From Apiospora phragmitis (taxonomy: Eukaryota > Ascomycota > Sordariomycetes > Amphisphaeriales > Apiosporaceae), in NCBI GenBank assembly GCA_038363925.1, contig JAQQWL010000015.1, positions 2,232,001-2,296,000 on the forward strand: DNA of 64,000 bases. Direction: 5' to 3'. Shown here in pieces: positions 47,126 to 59,116 of this stretch. The notes beneath the pieces were generated by a model, which did not search any database, had not been told where the DNA came from, and worked only from the letters and a program-made list of their open reading frames with translations. Made by a program: the position numbers and the translations under genes. The stretch's first letter is position 1. Every line of letters starts with the position of its first letter.

Positions 47126-47519
47126 TTCCATGAAAGCCACAGAATGGGGGCGTCATAGTGTGTCAGCTATATTGTTCATTTCTCGGGTAGTAGTGAACCT
47201 AGCTACTTACCTAGCCAACTAGACTAGCGAGCAGCTGTCATAGCTTGGATGTTAATACGTACGTATAAAACTTTATAAAAAACGAAGCTCAGACACGGCT
47301 CTCGAGTGATGTACTACCACCAAACGAGACTTTTAAAAACTATATTCTGCTAGGTGACTTGTTAGAACATTCTGCCCCTTGTATATGGCTATTTGGAGTG
47401 CCTTGTGTTTGCCATTCTTGACCAAGGTCTTAGTTACAATCTACCCCTTTTTTACCTATCTTCAAATCCAGCTGAATGCCCATTCAATCCGCCAGGAACA
47501 CCATGTTGAATTCACCTAC

Positions 47520-49356
47520 TCAAGGTGGCACGAGCCCCTGAGCCGCCAACTCAGCGATCGCCTTTGCCGCTTGGTGGCTCCCCGGCTCCTTGCGCATGAG
47601 CTGTGCGATATGCTGGGCCTTTTCCCGCATGCTCGCGCTCTTTGGTCCATTCACAACGCCCAGGAAGGCCTTGCTCAAGCCTTCGACACTCCAATGGGGC
47701 GCCGTGCCTCGCGTGGCGTATATACCCACGCCCGTCAGCTCCGCCAGCATGGCGTAGTTGTACAGATCCACCCACATCGGTACAACAACATGAGGCACGC
47801 CACCACTACTCCCGGTATGTTAAATGTTGCCCGTCTGTGCAACGAGATTCAAGGGGGTTGGGGGGTATTAGCTTACGATAGGGCCTCGTGATAGGAGTTG
47901 GCGCCTCCGTGATGCACCGAGGCCACGATGCGTCCCGTCTCGAGCATTGCCATGGTATCAATCGGCAACCACTGCCACGACAAGTGTCAGCGACCTGCCC
48001 AGCTGTGTAGGCTTGGGTCATACCTACCGACGAGATCCGTACTCTGTCTTCGGCTATATAACCTTCAAGGGATGCACTAAAGTCGTTCCCATACTCGTAA
48101 TCGGGAGAATGCTTCCAGAGGACTTGGACCTGCATTCACTAGGTAAGTAAGTCGAGCTTCGGAGCTGATTACTAGGCACTTGGTACCAACGATGTGCCAC
48201 TGACTTTTGTCTGGCCAAGGACCACCTGGATAGCCTGAGCCATTATACTCGCACTTTCTTCGGTGTATTTGTAGATACTACCCAGATTTACGAGTAATGT
48301 TGGTGCTCTTTTGAGCCAGTTTGCCAGCTCTGGGTCTTGCTGAGCCGCTGCGGCCGATCTCAAGACGATGGAGTTCGTGCCTATTGTGCTTTTTGAAATG
48401 GCATTAAGAGGAAGGGTGGACCCCGGTATATGAGGGGCAATAAAAATTTCCTTGCCGTCGCGCGCTTGTGACGTTCTAGGTTCGCCATGCTTCCTGGGCA
48501 GAGAAGTCGAGCTTCTCCGTTGCGACGCGATATAGACAGAGTAGATAAACCGTGACGCAAGGTAAATATTCTCCGGGATCCGACTCCATGGTACAGGAAA
48601 CGGCATATCACTGCCCAGGCTAGATGTGGGAGTCAGTGCTGGCATTCTACATATGCCTCGGCTCTGGGAGTGGGATTCACCAGGGGTATTTCCAGAAGCC
48701 CTTTCCGTAAGGCTGCTCGAATGCTAGTGAATCGGATAGACTACCGGGATTGATGAACGCGTGCCGCCGGTTGCCACCTCGTGTAGCATCTATGGCGGGG
48801 TCGAGAGCCCCTCGAGAACAACGACGGCCGGATCCACTCTCTTTATCAGCTCTTGCACCTCCTCGTACAGGGCAAGGTAAGCATCGCGCCCCCACGGCGC
48901 AACGAGGCCCTGGATGATGGTGCCCATTCTGGGATAGGCACTGAGGCCCGGCCAATGCTCAAACCATCGAGACGAGAGGTTGACGAACCCGGCCTTCTCC
49001 TCGACGGCGGCGGCGTAGCTCTGCCCCTTGAGCTCGTGAAACGTGATATTGGGGGCGGACGCGTTCTGCAGCCGGGCCAGCGAGGACACCCGCGCGATCC
49101 TGCCGGACATGCGGGGGAAGGAGGCGAAATGAACCCGTACGTGTGGGTGATTCTCTAGTAGAGACTGGGCTGTCGCCACGTGGACGTTGCTGAGCCCATA
49201 TTCGCTGTTGGTCAGGAACAGCACCGTATTATTCTTACCACGTACGTAATCAGTCACCACTCTGTCCTCCGACTCATTGCGGAACCCGAAGGCCGCAAGG
49301 AGAACTGCTAAAGAGGCAGCTAATACTGCAACAGCAGTGAAAAAGGGTCTCGCCAT
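47520..49356 (-). CDS. Family-1 (UGT-type) glycosyltransferase, copy B
   Basis: Paralogue of the gene at 40553-42191 with the same architecture. Exons 48681-49356, 48205-48619, 48028-48129, 47877-47971, 47520-47805. N-terminal membrane helix (FFTAVAVLAASLAVLLAAF), FLTNSEYGLSNVHVATAQ, VDPAVVVLEGL, FPVPWSRIPENIYLAS, APTLLVNLGSIYKYTEE, ETGRIVASVHHGGANSYHEA and GVPHVVVPMWVDLYNYA. One base is lost near 48801-48807 (LEGL then LDPAIDATRG). Corrected length 524 aa. It has two more introns than copy A, in the donor-binding half, so copy A has lost introns or copy B gained them. It points toward copy A, with bZIP, MFS and ArsH between them. Confidence 0.85.
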
Positions 49357-49818
49357 GTCAGTAGCGATGTCAGGGGTAAGGAAAACCGAGCGTCCGTCAG
49401 CGCTAGGTCAGTTTGTTCTTAGTAGTGCTTACTTTCCAGTCTGGTTTTTTGAGCTATTTTTTGTCATATGAATGATGAGGCCCTCAGAACTTCGGCTCAC
49501 ACAGTATCCAGTGCGCTGTAACGATATTGGCGTTTCTTGTCCCCCCACCCCCAGCCCCCGGCAAAACCTGCTTTCCGACTGTGTTACCACACCACTATCT
49601 AGCGCTGAATTGCTTTTAGAGAAGTAGACACCATTCATTCAGGCATGACTGCAAGCCACTCTCGAAAATGGGTGCTTTTTTCGATGTTGCTGACGGCGCC
49701 GGGCTGCTGCCTTTGCTGACAGCATGCAGCTCTTCCCGAGATAAAACCCCCAAATAGCCCATTGATTTGTTCCTGTATCCCAAGAACTTAAAATCTAACG
49801 TCTGTTATTATACTAGAC
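49357..49818. promoter_or_regulatory. Divergent promoter between glycosyltransferase B and a PTH11-type gene
   Basis: 0.46 kb between two outward-facing starts. A short C-rich run lies near 49540-49558. No gene and no specific regulatory motif recognised. Confidence 0.4.
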
Positions 49819-51195
49819 ATGGCGCTAGAGCCATCAAGACGTTCCGATGCCGGACAACTTGCTGCTGTCCCGCCTTGGATGTTTCAGGACGACAAAAGGC
49901 CCATGGTCTATCATGCAGCCACATGGATGACGGTCGCCGCCACAGTATCTCTTGCATTGCGCTTGTGCTCGCGGCGTATCACGCGACAGAAGCTAGGCAC
50001 CGACGATTGGCTCATCATCGCCGCCCAAGTCTTCGAATACGGCGTCTGCGCCATCACCATCCGCAGTGAGTTCATAACCAAAGAGTTGGCCGTTTCTCTG
50101 CGAGAGGAGAAGAAGAAAAGGAAGACGGGAGACTAATGACCCTGAAGCTGCAGCAGATGGCATTGGCATGCGCCAATTGGCTGCTATGGCGGAACCAAAC
50201 TACTTGAGTCGCTTGCTTGAGATGGTAAAGGTTTGTCGAATACAATGTTTACTGGCTGAGATGCCAGGTACTGATTGACAGCCCTCACGCCACTCAGTTG
50301 TTCTACGCCTTGTCACCCTTGATGGCAACAGGACTTGCTTTGATCAAGCTCTCGGTCTTGGTCTTATACCATCGAATCTTTCCCACCCGATTCATCAATT
50401 ACGCAGTCCATACACTGGCGGCTCTAGTCGGAATTTGGTGGCTCGTCAATATGGGCGTTGGGCTTTTCGGATGCAGGCCCATATCCAAAGGCTGGTCCCT
50501 CGACCACCGTTCCGGATGCGTTACTTTCAGCAACGAGTGGGCGACAGCCACGACAGTCCCCGTTATCGTCATCAATCTGGCAATAGTCGCCCTTCCAGTC
50601 TATGAAGTCATCCGCCTCCGGATTCGGCCTTGGCAGAAAGTTGCGGTGCTTGGCCTATTCTTATTAGGTGGCCTGTGAGTTGCCCATCACTAAGCCAGCG
50701 GAGTTTGATAGATGGATCTTCAATAACCAAACGATCTGTCAAGTTCAATTATTGCCGGCATCGTCCGTTGGCGTATGGTTCAATTATATTATGACGAGGA
50801 CGAGGACCACGATCAGCTGTGTCAGTCTCTGCCCTTCGGAAACATCGTATACACTGAGATAGAGACTAATCCACAATCAAGATGATTACGTCGTGCCTTC
50901 TATATTGATCCTGCTTGAGATGTGTGCCGGTATTACCGGTGCATGCCTCTCAACCACTGGACCGGTCCTGAAGTGGTTCGCTGCTCGAATAATTCGGAAC
51001 CCAACAGCCACCCTTGGACGGCCGAGTCGCATTGGCACTGTGAACACCATCAGCGGTTCTTCAGGGCGAAGATGTCCTCGACATCTCGGCATGAATGTTG
51101 CAGATGACCACGGGATGGGCGATTTCGTGCGGCTCAACCAATTGAAGGATGCGCATCCGGTCGAACTCACGGAGATCCCTGATGTCGCAAGGTGA
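49819..51195 (+). CDS. PTH11-type seven-helix membrane protein (fungal rhodopsin-like domain), intact
   Basis: Exons 49819-50065, 50154-50230, 50298-50674, 50744-50820, 50882-51195 (1092 nt, 363 aa), frame intact. Helix 1 MVYHAATWMTVAATVSLAL, then GTDDWLIIAAQVFEYG (the DDW motif), ALSPLMATGLALIKLSVLVL, YHRIFPTRFINYAV, IWWLVNMGVGLFGCRPI, a loop with CVTFSNEWATATTVPVIVINL, LPVYEVIRLRIRPWQK before helix 6, and ILLEMCAGITGACLSTTGPVL near the end, then a polar tail. The conserved Cys pair (FGCRP ... SGCVTF) is typical. Probably a plasma-membrane sensor. Damage-free, unlike its relative at 13.9 kb. Confidence 0.83.
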
Positions 51196-51208
51196 GCTGA
51201 ATAGCCGA

Positions 51209-51241
51209 GCCGTTTCCAAGCCGTTTCCAAGCCGTTTGAAG
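51209..51241 (+). repeat. 11-nt tandem repeat, three copies
   Basis: GCCGTTTCCAA occurs twice perfectly and a third time with one change, starting 14 nt after the stop codon of the PTH11-type gene. Minor 3'-flank minisatellite. Confidence 0.7.
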
Positions 51242-51634
51242 CTTGTTAGAATGGTTGTCCGGTTAAGGTTGTGGGTAATGCCAAAAAAGGGGCTACCGCC
51301 TATCTATTTTTAGATTTACGCTTAGACATGGACATTGACGACGTCGTCAAGATAACGTTTAGGTTGGACTCAATTCAAATCTCACTGGTTGACCTTGTCG
51401 TTTAAATATATCCCGAAGTTGATTGACGCGGTTTCCACCGAGGCTTTTGCGCAATGACACGAGCTTCAATGTGGCTCTTACTCGAATACAAACACTGTAG
51501 CATCTGGGGCGGGTGACACTTTAGTTAGGCCATTTTCGGTAATAGAGTTGAAGCTAGCTACCTTTCAACATCTCAGATGGTGTAAAGGGCCAGAATCGGA
51601 TATTGTCGCATCTATCTCTCTGAATCGTCGTTCC

Positions 51635-52393
51635 TTAAACCATATCGCTACCATCTTTCGCCATAGGCCAGACAGATGCCTTTTCCTTATTATTGTTGCT
51701 GCTGCTGTCGTCGTTGTAAACATCGGCAGGTTCGAGTAACAACAGCTTTTCTTCCGCCTCCGTCCCCTTGGGTTTGATCTCCCCGAATACCCAGTCATAG
51801 ATTACGATCAGCACACCCAATACACTGTCCACAAATACTACGCCCAGAGGACCCAGGATGAGCAACTGCACTGCCCATGGAACTCCCTCCCAGCCCCATA
51901 TCACAATGACGGGTCCGAGCAGCACGCTCAACGCGATTGCTCTGCCTACCGGAGCGTGGGATAACTTATTTCCCTGTTCGCTCACCTCATTGCCACCGTC
52001 GTCTTCCTGGGGATCCTGGTCATACTGGACATACTCACGATCCACCTCATCCTCCTCATCCTCGTCGTACTGGTGATACCAGAGTGAACTCAGTTCGCCG
52101 TACGCGTACCGCGGCGCGACGGCCGAGTCGGGAACGCGCGCGTGCGCAAACTGCCCGATGAATCCCACGAAACTCTCGTACGAGATCTCGCCATCATCGC
52201 CCGGCATTAACCCCTCGACCGACAAGCCAGTTCCATCACGGACAGTCGCCTCGTAGTAAGTGTGGAGAGGGGCGACTGCCCGACTGTTGGGACTCTGGCT
52301 ATTATAGTTCGTGGCCTGGTTAGTCGACAATCACTGAAAGACAATTTTATCATGTGTTGTTTCGGCAGAGGTACTTACAAAGATTATTTGCAT
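51635..52393 (-). CDS. Two-helix membrane protein of unknown function, 231 aa
   Basis: Proposed exons 52379-52393 (5 codons, MQIIF) and 51635-52315, joined by a 63-nt GT-AG intron. The tiny first exon is inferred because the second exon has no ATG upstream of its open frame. The N-terminal ~130 residues are soluble, with an acidic stretch (QYDEDEEDEVDREYVQYDQD). Two adjacent hydrophobic segments follow (AIALSVLLGPVIVIWGW and VQLLILGPLGVVFVDSVLGV), then a cytosolic tail with a Ser/Asn run and EKLLLLEP. The domain layout recalls fungal proteins with a paired C-terminal hairpin, but I do not recognise the family. The frame is intact. Confidence 0.6.
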
Positions 52394-52696
52394 GCTCCGC
52401 AGCCTCTCTAGGCTGGAGATGCAGTGGTGCCATCGAATGTAGCCTGACAATTCTCTATTCTCCAGCGAGGCCCGTGGCTTGAATGGAAGCGTCGACTTTC
52501 CATCTCTTCATGAGAGAACCCCTGTGGAAGCATCATAGACAAGAGAGTGATCCAATCCGTGACAGGTCATTGTTGGTGCAGCATTACACAGCCCCATAGC
52601 TTTCTCGGCCTTTTTCGGTGGGAAAGACATGGGTGTCTCGTTACGAGTTGCCTTCGTGGGAAAAAGGATAGAACCGAATCCCTTTTCCAACTGTTG

Positions 52697-53404
52697 CTAT
52701 TTAAATGTATCGAACGTGTAGACGGCGTCCGCGACGGCCACAACGGACGTGACGCTGACCGAGACAGCCTCGGAGATGCCCACATCAGCGACTGCGACGG
52801 AGAGCGACACCGCGACGTCGGCTTTTTCTGCCGGTCGTGACGATGATTTCCAGCATTTGTCTGACATCCCAGTAAGGTTGGTTTTTTGACGGCTGGCCCA
52901 TGGGCACCACGTCGGCCAATGTGCGTACCACCGTTTCATCGTTGAACCAAGATTGGATGAGGAAATTGTGTGCAATGCGTTCCCAGTAATCGCGTATGAT
53001 TGGGCAGTGTGAGACCAGTGCGCCGTCTTCTGCGTTCCACTTTCGCATACTCTTACCCTGTGCTGGCTCCTTGAACGCATCGTCGTTGATGCCGTCCAAC
53101 AGGTCGGAGATTCTGGCGACGTATCTCTGGTCCGTCATCTTGGCGATGTCGTTGCCAGATCTTCTTCTTGTTTCACGGGTGTTGGAGCTATATTTGATCC
53201 ACGAGTCAACCTGGGTGCTCGACAGCCAGGGCCAGGGCCAGCTCGAGCTGGCCGATCCCGCGCCGGGCACGTCCTCCAGGACATCGCGGCCACGGCATCC
53301 GCCCAGGTCCAAAACATGATGCGCTCCGAGGTTGAGGTGTTCGTCACCGCGGGCACGTTTTCCCGCGTCCAGAGGTAGATCGATCCCGCCGCGTCCGTGC
53401 TCAC
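52697..53404 (-). CDS. Unrecognised gene, frame broken at two points
   Basis: Three minus-strand frames carry high GC3 in succession: AGSIYLWTRENVPAV...ADAVAAMS (53281-53404), then LEDVPGAG...YVARISDLLDGINDDAF...QMLEIIVTTGRK, then ADVAVSLSVAVADVG...YTFDTFK to a stop at 52697. They would join by one added base at 53277-53281 and one removed in the A5 run (T5 on plus, 52823-52827). The C-terminal ~50 residues are Ala/Val/Ser-rich and mildly hydrophobic. No start codon is convincing at the left end and I do not recognise the product. It could be a 3' portion of a larger gene or a decayed one. Confidence 0.35.
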
Positions 53405-54088
53405 CCTCCGCGATCTCTAAGGTCAGGAGATCCAACATACTTGAGCACACCAAGGCACTCTTCCTGTCATAGGGCGATGGTTCCGATACTGGGTTTGCCT
53501 GTGTTCCCTTGATCCCGACCACCGTTTGATGACAACACAGTAAGGTGCCTGGCGATGTACATGTGTGTGTGCAGTGGCGCGTCGATGAATCGTATAGGGG
53601 GTAGTGGGGGTTTGAATACAAGGACTGGCATTTAAACACCGATTAATATTTCGTATCTTTCAAATCCTTTATATCAATACTACCAACTTGTTCTTTTCAG
53701 GATTTTATCCGGCTCATTACCAAGTCGATGGGGTTAATGAAAGCTCGCATAGTCCTGGTACACGCACGCATGATCAGCGACTCAGGCTATATCCTAACAA
53801 TTATCAGCCACAATGAGACGGACACTGTTAGGGGCCGATGTTTACCCATACCAAGTCAATGTATCCTAGCCTGGGCTGACCTCGCTGAAATGTTCAGGGA
53901 TGTTGGCAGGATAGAGGTACTCAAGATGCTGGCTAATAGAGATGCGCGTTTCCAACTCTTCTGTTTCCAAATGGTCGCGAGGGAGACGGCTGGCATATAC
54001 TGCCGAAGCGACCGTAACCTCGCCTTTTCACGACAGTCCCCAGGCGGTTTGGTCCTTGCAAGTGCCTCCCAAAGAAGCTTGTGGTCTT

Positions 54089-55132
54089 TCATTTGGCTGC
54101 CGCCTTGGCTGGAACTCTCCTTTTTCGTGGCTTCTTGAACAGCTTTTCAACTTCTTTCCTGCCATGCATGCGCAGTGTCATCTCGGTCATCATCTCGCCC
54201 CATGTGACAGATCCTTTGCACTCTGGACAGTGGCCACTGATGGGCAAAACCTCATCCGTCACACCGGGGCCAAGCAGGTGCTTACTCCAGCATGAAACAT
54301 GCCCTACGCCCTCGCAGCCCGTGTTGGTACAAGCCGCATACACACCCCCGCCAGTAGGCAGATGTTCGCCGCAAACCACGCAGTTTCCCTCTCTTTCGAA
54401 AGAGAATATGGATTCCGTCTTCGTGACAATTTCTCTCAGTGGCGCATAGTCCATCGGCAGAGCATGGATGCCCCAGAGCGGTGCAGAAGTTGTAGCTTCT
54501 TCTCCTTCGTTGCCAGGTTCGGCATTGTCCGCGACCTCGGTCTCCGCCTCGGGCTCGAAATCCGTCACGATCTCCATCGTGTCGCGCAATTGTTCGTCGG
54601 CGGTACCGCACCACTTGAGCCAGGCTGTGTGAACGTCGCGGTTGAAGAAATGGAGCTTGAGCGGCCACCGCAGGAAGCTGGGGACTCGTAGCAGCAGGTG
54701 GAGGTTCGATATGACCGAGGTCAGGCTGTAAGGCGGCCGTTTCGGGTGACCGTTGCGCTTCTTCTGGGTCGCGATGGTGATGCGGTCGGATGAGGGAATG
54801 TGCAAGGATAAATGAGGGTTGGCCAGAGCCCATCTAACCATCCTGTTAGGTACACGTTTATCCATACATGCTGGCATCAGAGGGGAAATATCTTACTCGA
54901 ACTTCAGCGCAGCTATCTTGCCCGGAAACCCGGAGACGACGGCCACCATCTCCCACGGTCGCAATGACTTCCGCGAAGTTCGGACGGCGCCGCCTTTCGC
55001 GACTCCATTGTGTTGATTGAGGCGCCTAGGCGGGTTGGGGGTCGAGCCAATGTAGAAGGATGCTTTGCGGACTGTCGACCGAAGGACATAGACAACGTAC
55101 AGCGCCGGTAGGGGCTTGCTGGGAACAGCCAT
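54089..55132 (-). CDS. SLX1: Structure-specific endonuclease subunit SLX1
   Basis: Catalytic subunit of the SLX1-SLX4 nuclease that cuts branched DNA (flaps, replication forks, Holliday junctions). Exons 54897-55132 and 54089-54833 (981 nt, 326 aa), frame intact. GIY-YIG domain at about residues 10-90: LYVVYVLRS and [19 protein letters not shown], with the conserved Arg in the helix, then [12 protein letters not shown] and ALKFEWALANP across the intron. C-terminal RING/PHD-like zinc finger (about 215-290): C-V-V-C, C-x4-C, GHVSC, and GHCPEC. The last 40 residues are basic ([15 protein letters not shown]), likely nuclear localisation. The length and two-domain order match fungal SLX1. Confidence 0.93.
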
Positions 55133-55676
55133 GGTTATGTCATGTGTGGACTACGCGCACATCTCACACAGGCTGCCGGGTTGCTGTTTGACATGCTTCG
55201 TTTGCGATCTGGAAAGAAAGTCCTATTGTTGGTTGCCGCATCTGAGATGTGGTGGCGCGATTGGGAGGCCGGGTGACAGCCGTGATGCCCAATTCTTGAA
55301 GCTAACCAAAAGATGATGATGTCTTCATTGGTCATGATCATGGTGCATATGTTTTGTTGTCTCTAAATCGGGCCTTAGGTTAGTGGGTTTTGGCGGGTTC
55401 TGCAGCAACCAAAAACCCCTGGCAGCCGGGATGGCCAAAGATGAACCCCAGCTAAAACTTAAGTGCCACACCTACCCCAGGCCTAAGCTGAGCCACAGCC
55501 ATTATTTCAGCCAGATGTGAACACGCTGAACCGTCGGATTCCACTTCATTCCAACCTACTCCGACCTCTGGAGACACTCCCAGTGCGACCATGTTGTCCC
55601 TTCCGGTGCCCAATGCCTCCCTGTTCTGCTTGTGTTCGTCGAACGCCCTCTCCTCGTGGGGACAATTGCTTGAGAT

Positions 55677-56213
55677 GTGCACATCGGTAAAGGAACACGT
55701 GTCTGCAAATTCCCCGAAGTCATCCATGAGGTCTTTCGCGTACATTCTCAGTGCGACCAGTTGTGTGCAGGGCAACATGGAGCACCCGTGCTTGAAAGAC
55801 GCCCAGGGGAGGACCCGGGAGAGTACATTAACGATGTGATGCTGTATACTATAGAAAAGTGTACTGGCGATGATGAACGACAGAAGGACTTAAAGAAGAA
55901 GTCGGGTTTTCGAAAAGGCCTTCAGGCGGACGCCAAGTCCTGGTATCTTGAGCTCCCAGGAGACAAGAGACAGGATTTCGCATTCCTGGAATCATCCCTG
56001 AAACGACGATTCCCACTCCGAGTTGTCCGGGGTGACCCGGCACTGGTCTCCCGTCTAATTGCCCATGAGCTGGAGCCGGAAGCATCAACAGTCTGCTCCG
56101 GTGACCTTCTTTTCCCTCAATGGTCATTTCGTCCCGGAAGAAATCGATCACTGCCTAGTTTCGTCGAAGCCAGCCTTTGCTCAATAACAAATCATATCTT
56201 AGGCTGGTGTTGA
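55677..56213 (+). mobile_element. Possible retrotransposon gag-like relic
   Basis: One plus-strand frame contains RPGEDPGEYINDVMLY, then FRKGLQADAKSWYLELP and FAFLESSLKRRFPL. The pattern F-x-x-G-L-x2-A-x2-W-Y-x2-L ... F-x2-L-x5-F resembles the retrotransposon gag helix region of fungal Ty3/Gypsy elements. No zinc knuckle, protease, reverse transcriptase, integrase or LTR was found around it. The flanking frames are short. It may be a domesticated or decayed gag fragment. An unrelated small gene is the alternative. Confidence 0.35.
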
Positions 56214-56681
56214 CCACGTAGGCGGTAATGATCGACAGCGCCCCTATTTGATGATTCACCCACTATTAACATACAGTTGAGCGCTCTCGCCCACAGAGTG
56301 TGGCTCGACATTGCACAAAAAATACGGTACAGTTCAGACGGGTGCCGCAGAATTTCGTACAAGTCTGGATGGTTTGAAGGCCATCTAGATGGAGGCTATT
56401 CGTGGTTATGGGTCGAGCCTGAGCAGGCTAATTATGAGATGGTATGGCTGCAGCTTAAATAAAGGAAGGCCTACCCACATGCCAACAACCACACTTATCT
56501 CCGATTCACTTCATGTTTGATATTTAACACTCATTGCCATTCAGACAGGCGAATATTGTTTTATCATTATAAGTACACTCAACTAGGCCACCACAAACAC
56601 CCGACCCCAATATCCCCTAACCTCGCACATATCGTACAAAAATCAATCCTACTCGCGTTCTCAATTCACACCACACACACA

Positions 56682-57107
56682 ATGCTTCAGTCCCTCCGCA
56701 ATAAGATATGGTTTCTGAACCGCTGGCTCGGCCTTAAGAGGAACCCCGATGGCAGCTGGAACGAAGTTCAACTACAAATCAGCGAATGGGGTTTACACAT
56801 CCAAAAAGACGTCCTGCACATCCCTTACAAATACGGCTTGTTCTTTCCTGGGCCGCCTCAACTTCGAACATCGGAAGCCATTGACTTCCTCTTCTTGACC
56901 TTTGGGCTGACAAGTTTGTTCATCTTGTCAGTGATCTTGATTCTGACGTGCAGGTACGATGGCAGACCACCCGTCTCCTGGGCTGTGCACGCACTTCTGC
57001 TGGGGACGATGGTCGGCGACTTCCTTGTGATCTGGGTCACCTTATGCCTTAGCGAGATGCGCTCGCCGGACCACAAGTGGCCGGAATCGAAGATTAGACT
57101 TGAGTAG
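56682..57107 (+). CDS. Small two-helix membrane protein, 141 aa
   Basis: Single exon from ATG 56682, preceded by a pyrimidine/CA-rich leader (ACCACACACACA) typical of expressed fungal genes. N-terminal half is amphipathic and basic (LRNKIWFLNRWLGLKRNP). Two hydrophobic helices follow at about residues 70-90 (FLTFGLTSLFILSVILILT) and 98-118 (VSWAVHALLLGTMVGDFLVIW), with a short charged tail. I do not recognise the family. It could be a small endomembrane protein of the kind common in ascomycete genomes. Confidence 0.5.
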   Translation: MLQSLRNKIWFLNRWLGLKRNPDGSWNEVQLQISEWGLHIQKDVLHIPYKYGLFFPGPPQLRTSEAIDFLFLTFGLTSLFILSVILILTCRYDGRPPVSWAVHALLLGTMVGDFLVIWVTLCLSEMRSPDHKWPESKIRLE

Positions 57108-59116
57108 CAGCTGCAGGTTCGGAGAAGCTGCATGCCATGATTGCATTAAGCTGGGGCATGCTGCTTCCATACTACAATATCCAATGTGCTCCTTCTGCTT
57201 CATCGCCTGATGGTCCGCCACCTGGAACGGTATCTACCCCGCCTTACCTCACACTCCCGCCGTTGGAACGCGTTCCCGCAGCAGCGGAAATGGTCAGGCC
57301 CTCTTTTCGGGATCGGTGGCGTCTGGTTCAGCCTTCGGTACGCCAGCGACCCCCCCCCCCCTGGATCTGTCCCTGCCATATGCCCGCTGGTTCTGGCTAC
57401 CAGCGATGGTTGGTCAACCAGAGACGTCGACACGCCCTCCCCGCGACCCTACCCGGCAGCGCCTATGGCTTTGCGGGACCGACTTTGCGGTTCTCGTGCT
57501 GGGCGCAGAGGCTCGCGGCTAGACCCTTCTGCCCCGTACACAGGGAATGCTCGCTGGGAATGCATGACCAAACTGCCCAACAGATAGCACGGCTTGTTGG
57601 GGGAAAGGACAAATGCTTCATTTGGTCTCTTATGTACATACTACGGATAGCAAATCCTCCATGTGGTCAATTGCGCTGCATGAGACACTTACTCTAGGCT
57701 GGAATTACTACATATTCTTGTGTAGGGGCATTTGCGGCCCAGTATATACCTCATGACCTGTCGTCGGAGAGAAGTACCGACCGCAGCAGAATATGGCAAC
57801 AGCAGACGATCGAATGGGAAGACAGGAGGGCGGTCAGCCATTCGATATGCCCTTTTACGCTATCTGGATATAAACATTGCTCTTTCCTCTGCCCTTTCTA
57901 CGCCCTAGACATGAAAACTGCTCTTGCCTTTCATGGCCATCTCTGATGTCTGGGCTTGGGGTCTTGAATAACTGGCCTCGAGCCTGGAGCCCCTCTTCTT
58001 CTCTTCTTCACTAAGTCTCACCCAACCTGAGCTCAAGAAAATACCGACTCCTAAACGGCCTGAACTCCGTCATGTTCTCCTACATTATTCGTGGTAGCCT
58101 TCGTGGTGACAGGGGCGTTCGAAGGGACCGGCGCGAACAAGTCCTTGGTTCGCTTGCTCGGAACGAAGACATCCTCGTAATTCATATGATCTTTGAACTT
58201 CCGTTTTGGCCTCCTATCCCGCTGCTGGCATTTGCCGCCCATATGGAGTTTGACGTCCACTCATCCGTTGGGCTTATACTCCTGCCATGAGGGAATCTCA
58301 GTGACGACGCTGAACCTGTTCAGCATCTCATCCCATGAGTATGGGTTCTCTACACATCTGGCCGGGTTGGCTGCCCACTCGTGCGAGGGTGAAAGTCCCC
58401 AGGGGATTGAGTGGTAACGGCTGTATGTCTTGCATGGGAGGGGCTGGGCCATGGACTGTAACGGTACAACGCCAGCTATTTTATTCACCTTGCTCCTGGC
58501 CTAGAGCTGGGATAAAAAGAAGAAGAAGACGGTGGTGAGCATGCTTTTCTGGTCAAGATTATTTGCTTGCCTGTTTCATTCCCTTCGCGGATCAAAGTGA
58601 TGCAACTTCCATTCGGATATATCGTCATCTCCCAGTGCAGTTTAGATCACCCGAGCGCTTTATTACCTACAATGGCTACCATAGGAGAAACGGCTGGATC
58701 GAATAACCGCACGGAATAAACGGCCGCCAACGCCTCGAACGTACACTTGGTATGGAATCAACGTGGGATAAATATTAGATTGGCATTTGATACCAGTCTA
58801 GCATGCTAGGGTACCTAATCATCGAACATTTCAGCTACACATGTACACTCCATTGCATCTAGGTGCCTGGGAGGGCAAACGCACATATGTGTTTGTCCAT
58901 CATCCAACTGGGCAACCGTACATGCCGCCTTCCAATCACCTACGTTTCCCAAACGCGCACCACGTCTAAGCTATCATGGCATGATGGTTTCTCTTCAATT
59001 GATGTAATAGCCACTGTACACCGGTACTAGATAAATATATGTGCAAAAAGTTCAGAAATTGTCTTCCCCTCGTGTCCACCGAATCAGATACGAGCACATG
59101 TGGTTTTTAGCATGTG
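57108..59116. other. 2 kb spacer with a C12 tract
   Basis: Overlapping plus-strand frames at about 57137-57700 are Pro/Arg-rich and unlike any family; I read them as non-coding or decayed. A run of 12 C sits at 57350-57361. The rest is AT-rich with no gene recognised. Confidence 0.35.

Noticed and set aside
40553..49356. Arsenic-resistance cluster around the ArsH-type gene
   Set aside because: No ACR3/ArsB pump, arsenate reductase or ArsM methyltransferase found nearby.
57137..57697. 186-codon plus-strand Pro/Arg-rich frame
   Set aside because: Contains a C12 run, no domain pattern and overlaps an equally open second frame; non-coding is more likely.
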